Source: an uncultured Clostridia bacterium (lineage in GTDB: Bacteria > Bacillota > Clostridia > Oscillospirales > Butyricicoccaceae). Taken from it: DNA of 18,382 nt. The translations under genes and the position numbers were made by a program. Of this stretch, positions 16,488 to 18,382 are shown piece by piece. A model generated the notes under the pieces. It saw only the letters and a program-made list of their open reading frames with translations, was not told the DNA's origin and ran no database searches. The stretch covers positions 1 to 18,382 of the forward strand of contig CAJUJQ010000055.1 of the NCBI GenBank assembly GCA_910586575.1, in the 5' to 3' direction. Within the stretch, counting starts at the first letter, position 1. Every line of letters begins with the position of its first letter.

Positions 16488-17347
16488 TTAGCGTTCTCTT
16501 AGCCGCGCTATTCCCCAGCCAATCCCAAGCTGTTCCTGCGCTATCAGCTCCTTAATGCCTCTGTTCCACCGATGGGCAAATTCCATTTTCAATCCGAACT
16601 CTTGTTGCCTGATACATTTTCTGAATGCAACTGACAGTCCCCTTGCTTTCCGGGATGCCTGCTGCTATACACAGCTTAGCAATATATAGTTACATGCGCT
16701 CTTTTTGATGCGGATCCGTCCGCTTTTCAAAATATACGGCCAGAAGTGATATCGCCTCGTGCCACATAATTCAGTAATTCCTGTCTCACGCCGTTTGGAA
16801 TCTTAATATATTTTTTCGATCCGTCACGAAAAATAAGAATTTTGTCTCCCATAACATCTTCAACCGTTAATCTAACCTATTCTGTTATGGTACAGTCCGC
16901 CGACCCTATTGCCTTAATCACAAGATAGAGGTATTCTTTCCCCCGCTTTCTTGCGGTTCGCAACAGCTACAAATATTCTTCTCGTGTAAGCTCAGAAGAA
17001 TCGCATCTTGAATCTTTTTCAGCCGTGATAAAAGTTAATATTCCCGATGTCCAATAAACTCCATATATCTGTTTGCTACAAAAATAAATGAGTTAATCGT
17101 TGAGACTGCATATTCTTTCCACCCCTCAAGAGTACTCTTGTACAGCTTTTCCCCTTCTGGAAGATACTCATAGAGATAATGGAGTATTCCGCGTTGTATC
17201 TCCAAGGTTTCTGGCGCATATTTTTTGCTGGCCTTGTTCAAGGAATTGCTCAACGCTTTCTTTCGTCATAACATTCAAACGGTTATCCTCTATGCTAATC
17301 AATTTTTCATTACGAATATGAGGTCGGTGATTTCTTGGATTTACCAT
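16488..17347 (-). pseudogene. Decayed tyrosine recombinase (integrase), copy 1
   Basis: Reading three frames on the minus strand reconstructs most of a tyrosine recombinase. ATG at 17347 begins MVNPRNHRPH. After a frameshift near 17250 come APETLEIQRGILHYLYEYLP and the core-binding segment STINSFIFVANRYMEFIGHR, interrupted by a stop after HREY. Then ELTREEYL, a stop, LLRTARKRGKEYLYLVIKAI, the degraded GSADCTITE plus a stop where the first catalytic Arg should be, and VEDVMGDKILIFRDGSKKYI. Further fragments include YQATRVRIENG and the tail LIAQEQLGIGW, ending at a TAA at 16488. At least three in-frame stops, several frameshifts and a short deletion in the core-binding domain make it non-functional. 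It follows copy 2 by 26 bp in the same direction. Confidence 0.8.
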
Positions 17348-17373
17348 TTCATTCTGTCCTCTAATCGAAAACC

Positions 17374-17935
17374 TTATGCAGCTTCAAATTGAACATTCCA
17401 ACCAATTTCAAACTGTTCCTGCTCCATGAGCTGTTCCAACGTTCGATCAACCTGAGCCGTTACATTCTGTGCCATCTCTGCTTGTCGTAGATTGATAAAG
17501 GATACGAAGGAACTGGGGATTTCCTTGTTTCTTCCGAAATAGATGCTTCCTTGCACAACCGTTTGATGAGTCTCGTATGCGTTGTCCGATTCAGATCATC
17601 TTCAGTCCCTAAAGTATTCAATAACTGATACTCTCGATGACCTATATAGGCAAGATAGAAATTAGCGGTTGCAATATACATATTAATTGTCTTAGACGAA
17701 TAACCACGCTGCCGTAGCTCCTCTTGCCATTGGCTCAACGTATTACAAGTTATTCCCTTTTTGTCTGGCAGGAAATTATATAGCGATTGTTCAGATGCTG
17801 ACCGTTTAATTCAACTGTTTTTTAGAACAGCCTTCCTGAAACGAAACTCCAGATACGCTTCATACGTTCTGCCGTCAAGCAGAACACCTCATCATTGCTT
17901 CCTTTGAGCTTCTCAACACCGAATTTTGCCTGCAA
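17374..17935 (-). pseudogene. Decayed tyrosine recombinase (integrase), copy 2
   Basis: A TTG at 17935, with GGAGG about 10 nt upstream, would start a protein whose frame breaks early. Another frame gives YEAYLEFRFRKAVLKNS, a TGA stop, then SLYNFLPDKKGITCNTLSQW and QRGYSSKTINMYIATANFYL, a clear recombinase core-binding domain ending IGHREYQLL. The sequence then jumps almost directly to the C-terminal region (RLIKRLCKEASISEE), so most of the catalytic domain, including the first Arg, is deleted. A further frameshift leads to EQLMEQEQFEIGWNVQFEAA and the TAA at 17374. The QEQxxIGW tail is shared with copy 1, so the two are paralogues. It is the first coding relic after the promoter at 18092-18120. 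Confidence 0.78.
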
Positions 17936-18066
17936 TACCTTTCCTCCTCGCCTTAACCCCCAAACAGATATACGGACAATCCCCTATAATACATCCGCGC
18001 AAATACACAATCGCTATTCAAAGTCTCTGTTTTTTATATCGAAAACCAGCACATATCAGCGCGTAA

Positions 18067-18231
18067 TGTAACACAGCTTATTCTTTGTCACATTATATCA
18101 CAGCAATTTGCAAAATTCAACCCCCTATTTTCACTTGTTTTTCTATATATTTAACCAATATATCCAATTGTCACCAAATACTGCGCTCTTCAACACACGG
18201 CTTATTTGTCCCAAGAATATAAAGTGTTACA
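18067..18231. repeat. Imperfect 19-bp inverted repeat bracketing the promoter
   Basis: The left arm at 18067-18085 is TGTAACAC, four bases, TATTCTT. The right arm at 18213-18231 is AAGAATA, four bases, GTGTTACA. Fifteen of nineteen positions pair and all four mismatches are in the centre. The 127 bp between the arms hold the leftward promoter. The size and layout resemble invertible promoters, but identical crossover centres would be expected, and a chance match in AT-rich DNA is possible. Confidence 0.4.
18092..18120 (-). promoter_or_regulatory. Sigma-A-type promoter reading toward the recombinase relics and operon
   Basis: On the minus strand TTGAAT (18120-18115) is followed after exactly 17 bp by a perfect TATAAT (18097-18092), with an extended -10 TG at 18100-18099. 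Transcription would start near 18085 and run left. It is the best promoter seen in the window and could drive the recombinase relics and, by read-through, the polysaccharide operon. Confidence 0.62.
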
Positions 18232-18382
18232 AAAGCCTCCTAAGATGTATATAGAAAACGTTGACTTCTTGCCAGCGCTAGAGTTAAGGCAATACCGCAT
18301 AATGCGAAATCCGCAAAAATGTGATATAACACCAGTTTCCAAGTTTTGAACAAAAAAAGTGAATCATCCTTGAAAAAGCAGT

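Larger units (their letters stand above)
17936..18382. other. Gene-free AT-rich regulatory region
   Basis: I see no coding region here on either strand. The stretch is visibly more AT-rich than the operon. It contains the promoter at 18092-18120, inverted repeats around it (18067-18231 and 18093-18329), a leader of about 150 bases to the start of recombinase copy 2, and a small palindrome CGCAT-A-ATGCG near 18298-18308. I found no terminator or riboswitch fold by eye. Confidence 0.55.

Noticed and set aside
17035..17253. An open frame that could be called a 72-residue small protein
   Set aside because: It is the core-binding segment of recombinase relic 1; homologous sequence continues past its stop and upstream in another frame.
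17460..17738. An open frame that could be called a 92-residue integrase-like gene
   Set aside because: Its first half is a recombinase core-binding domain but it jumps directly to C-terminal sequence and has coding remains upstream in another frame, so it is part of a pseudogene.
18298..18308. Small palindrome CGCAT-A-ATGCG
   Set aside because: Arms of five bases are too short to support a terminator or operator without other evidence.
1..18382. CRISPR arrays, tRNA or rRNA genes, insertion sequences
   Set aside because: No regularly spaced repeats, no tRNA cloverleaf or rRNA-like stretch and no transposase were seen; the only mobile-type sequence is the pair of recombinase relics.

Overview
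The window reads as one end of a surface-polysaccharide (capsule or cell-wall glycan) locus from a Bacillota bacterium, most likely a gut Clostridia. The support is strong AGGAGG-type ribosome binding sites, use of GTG and TTG starts, tightly packed one-directional genes, a TagGH/Wzm-Wzt-type ABC exporter and the style of the tyrosine recombinases. The species cannot be named from the sequence. Every intact gene lies on the minus strand, so the operon runs from about 16.3 kb down to base 1 and off the window edge.

In transcription order: (i) 18382-17936 is AT-rich DNA with a good extended -10 sigma-A promoter (TTGAAT, 17 bp, TATAAT) between imperfect inverted repeats about 165 bp apart outer edge to outer edge. 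(ii) 17935-16488 holds two tandem, decayed tyrosine recombinase genes. (iii) 16487-16308 is a short region with small inverted repeats and a weaker promoter candidate. (iv) 16307-14079 encodes an ABC exporter: a permease with an unusual N-terminal membrane-anchored ectodomain, and a short ATPase. (v) 14089-7383 encodes a GT4 glycosyltransferase, ManC, a GT10 (fucosyltransferase-family) enzyme, Gmd, a ColD-like GDP-4-keto-6-deoxymannose 3-dehydratase and a ColC/Fcl-like epimerase-reductase. Together these predict GDP-L-colitose (3-deoxy-L-fucose) made from mannose-1-phosphate, and a transferase that may use it. (vi) 7357-1439 is an unusual metabolic cassette: an aldo/keto reductase, an acetolactate-synthase-like TPP enzyme, a DRE-TIM pyruvate-type aldolase, the N-terminal half of a split transketolase, a Nudix hydrolase, and the C-terminal transketolase half. 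(vii) 1401-1 encodes a GT2 glycosyltransferase cut by the window edge.

The genes overlap or lie within about 40 bp of each other, with start-stop overlaps, so they should be co-transcribed and partly translationally coupled. The likely joint product is an exported glycan carrying a 3,6-dideoxy sugar and a further unusual residue or substituent built by carbon-carbon bond chemistry on two- and three-carbon keto units. That second pathway is the best candidate for something undescribed. The decayed recombinases beside a promoter bracketed by inverted repeats suggest a former phase-variable switch, now perhaps fixed.
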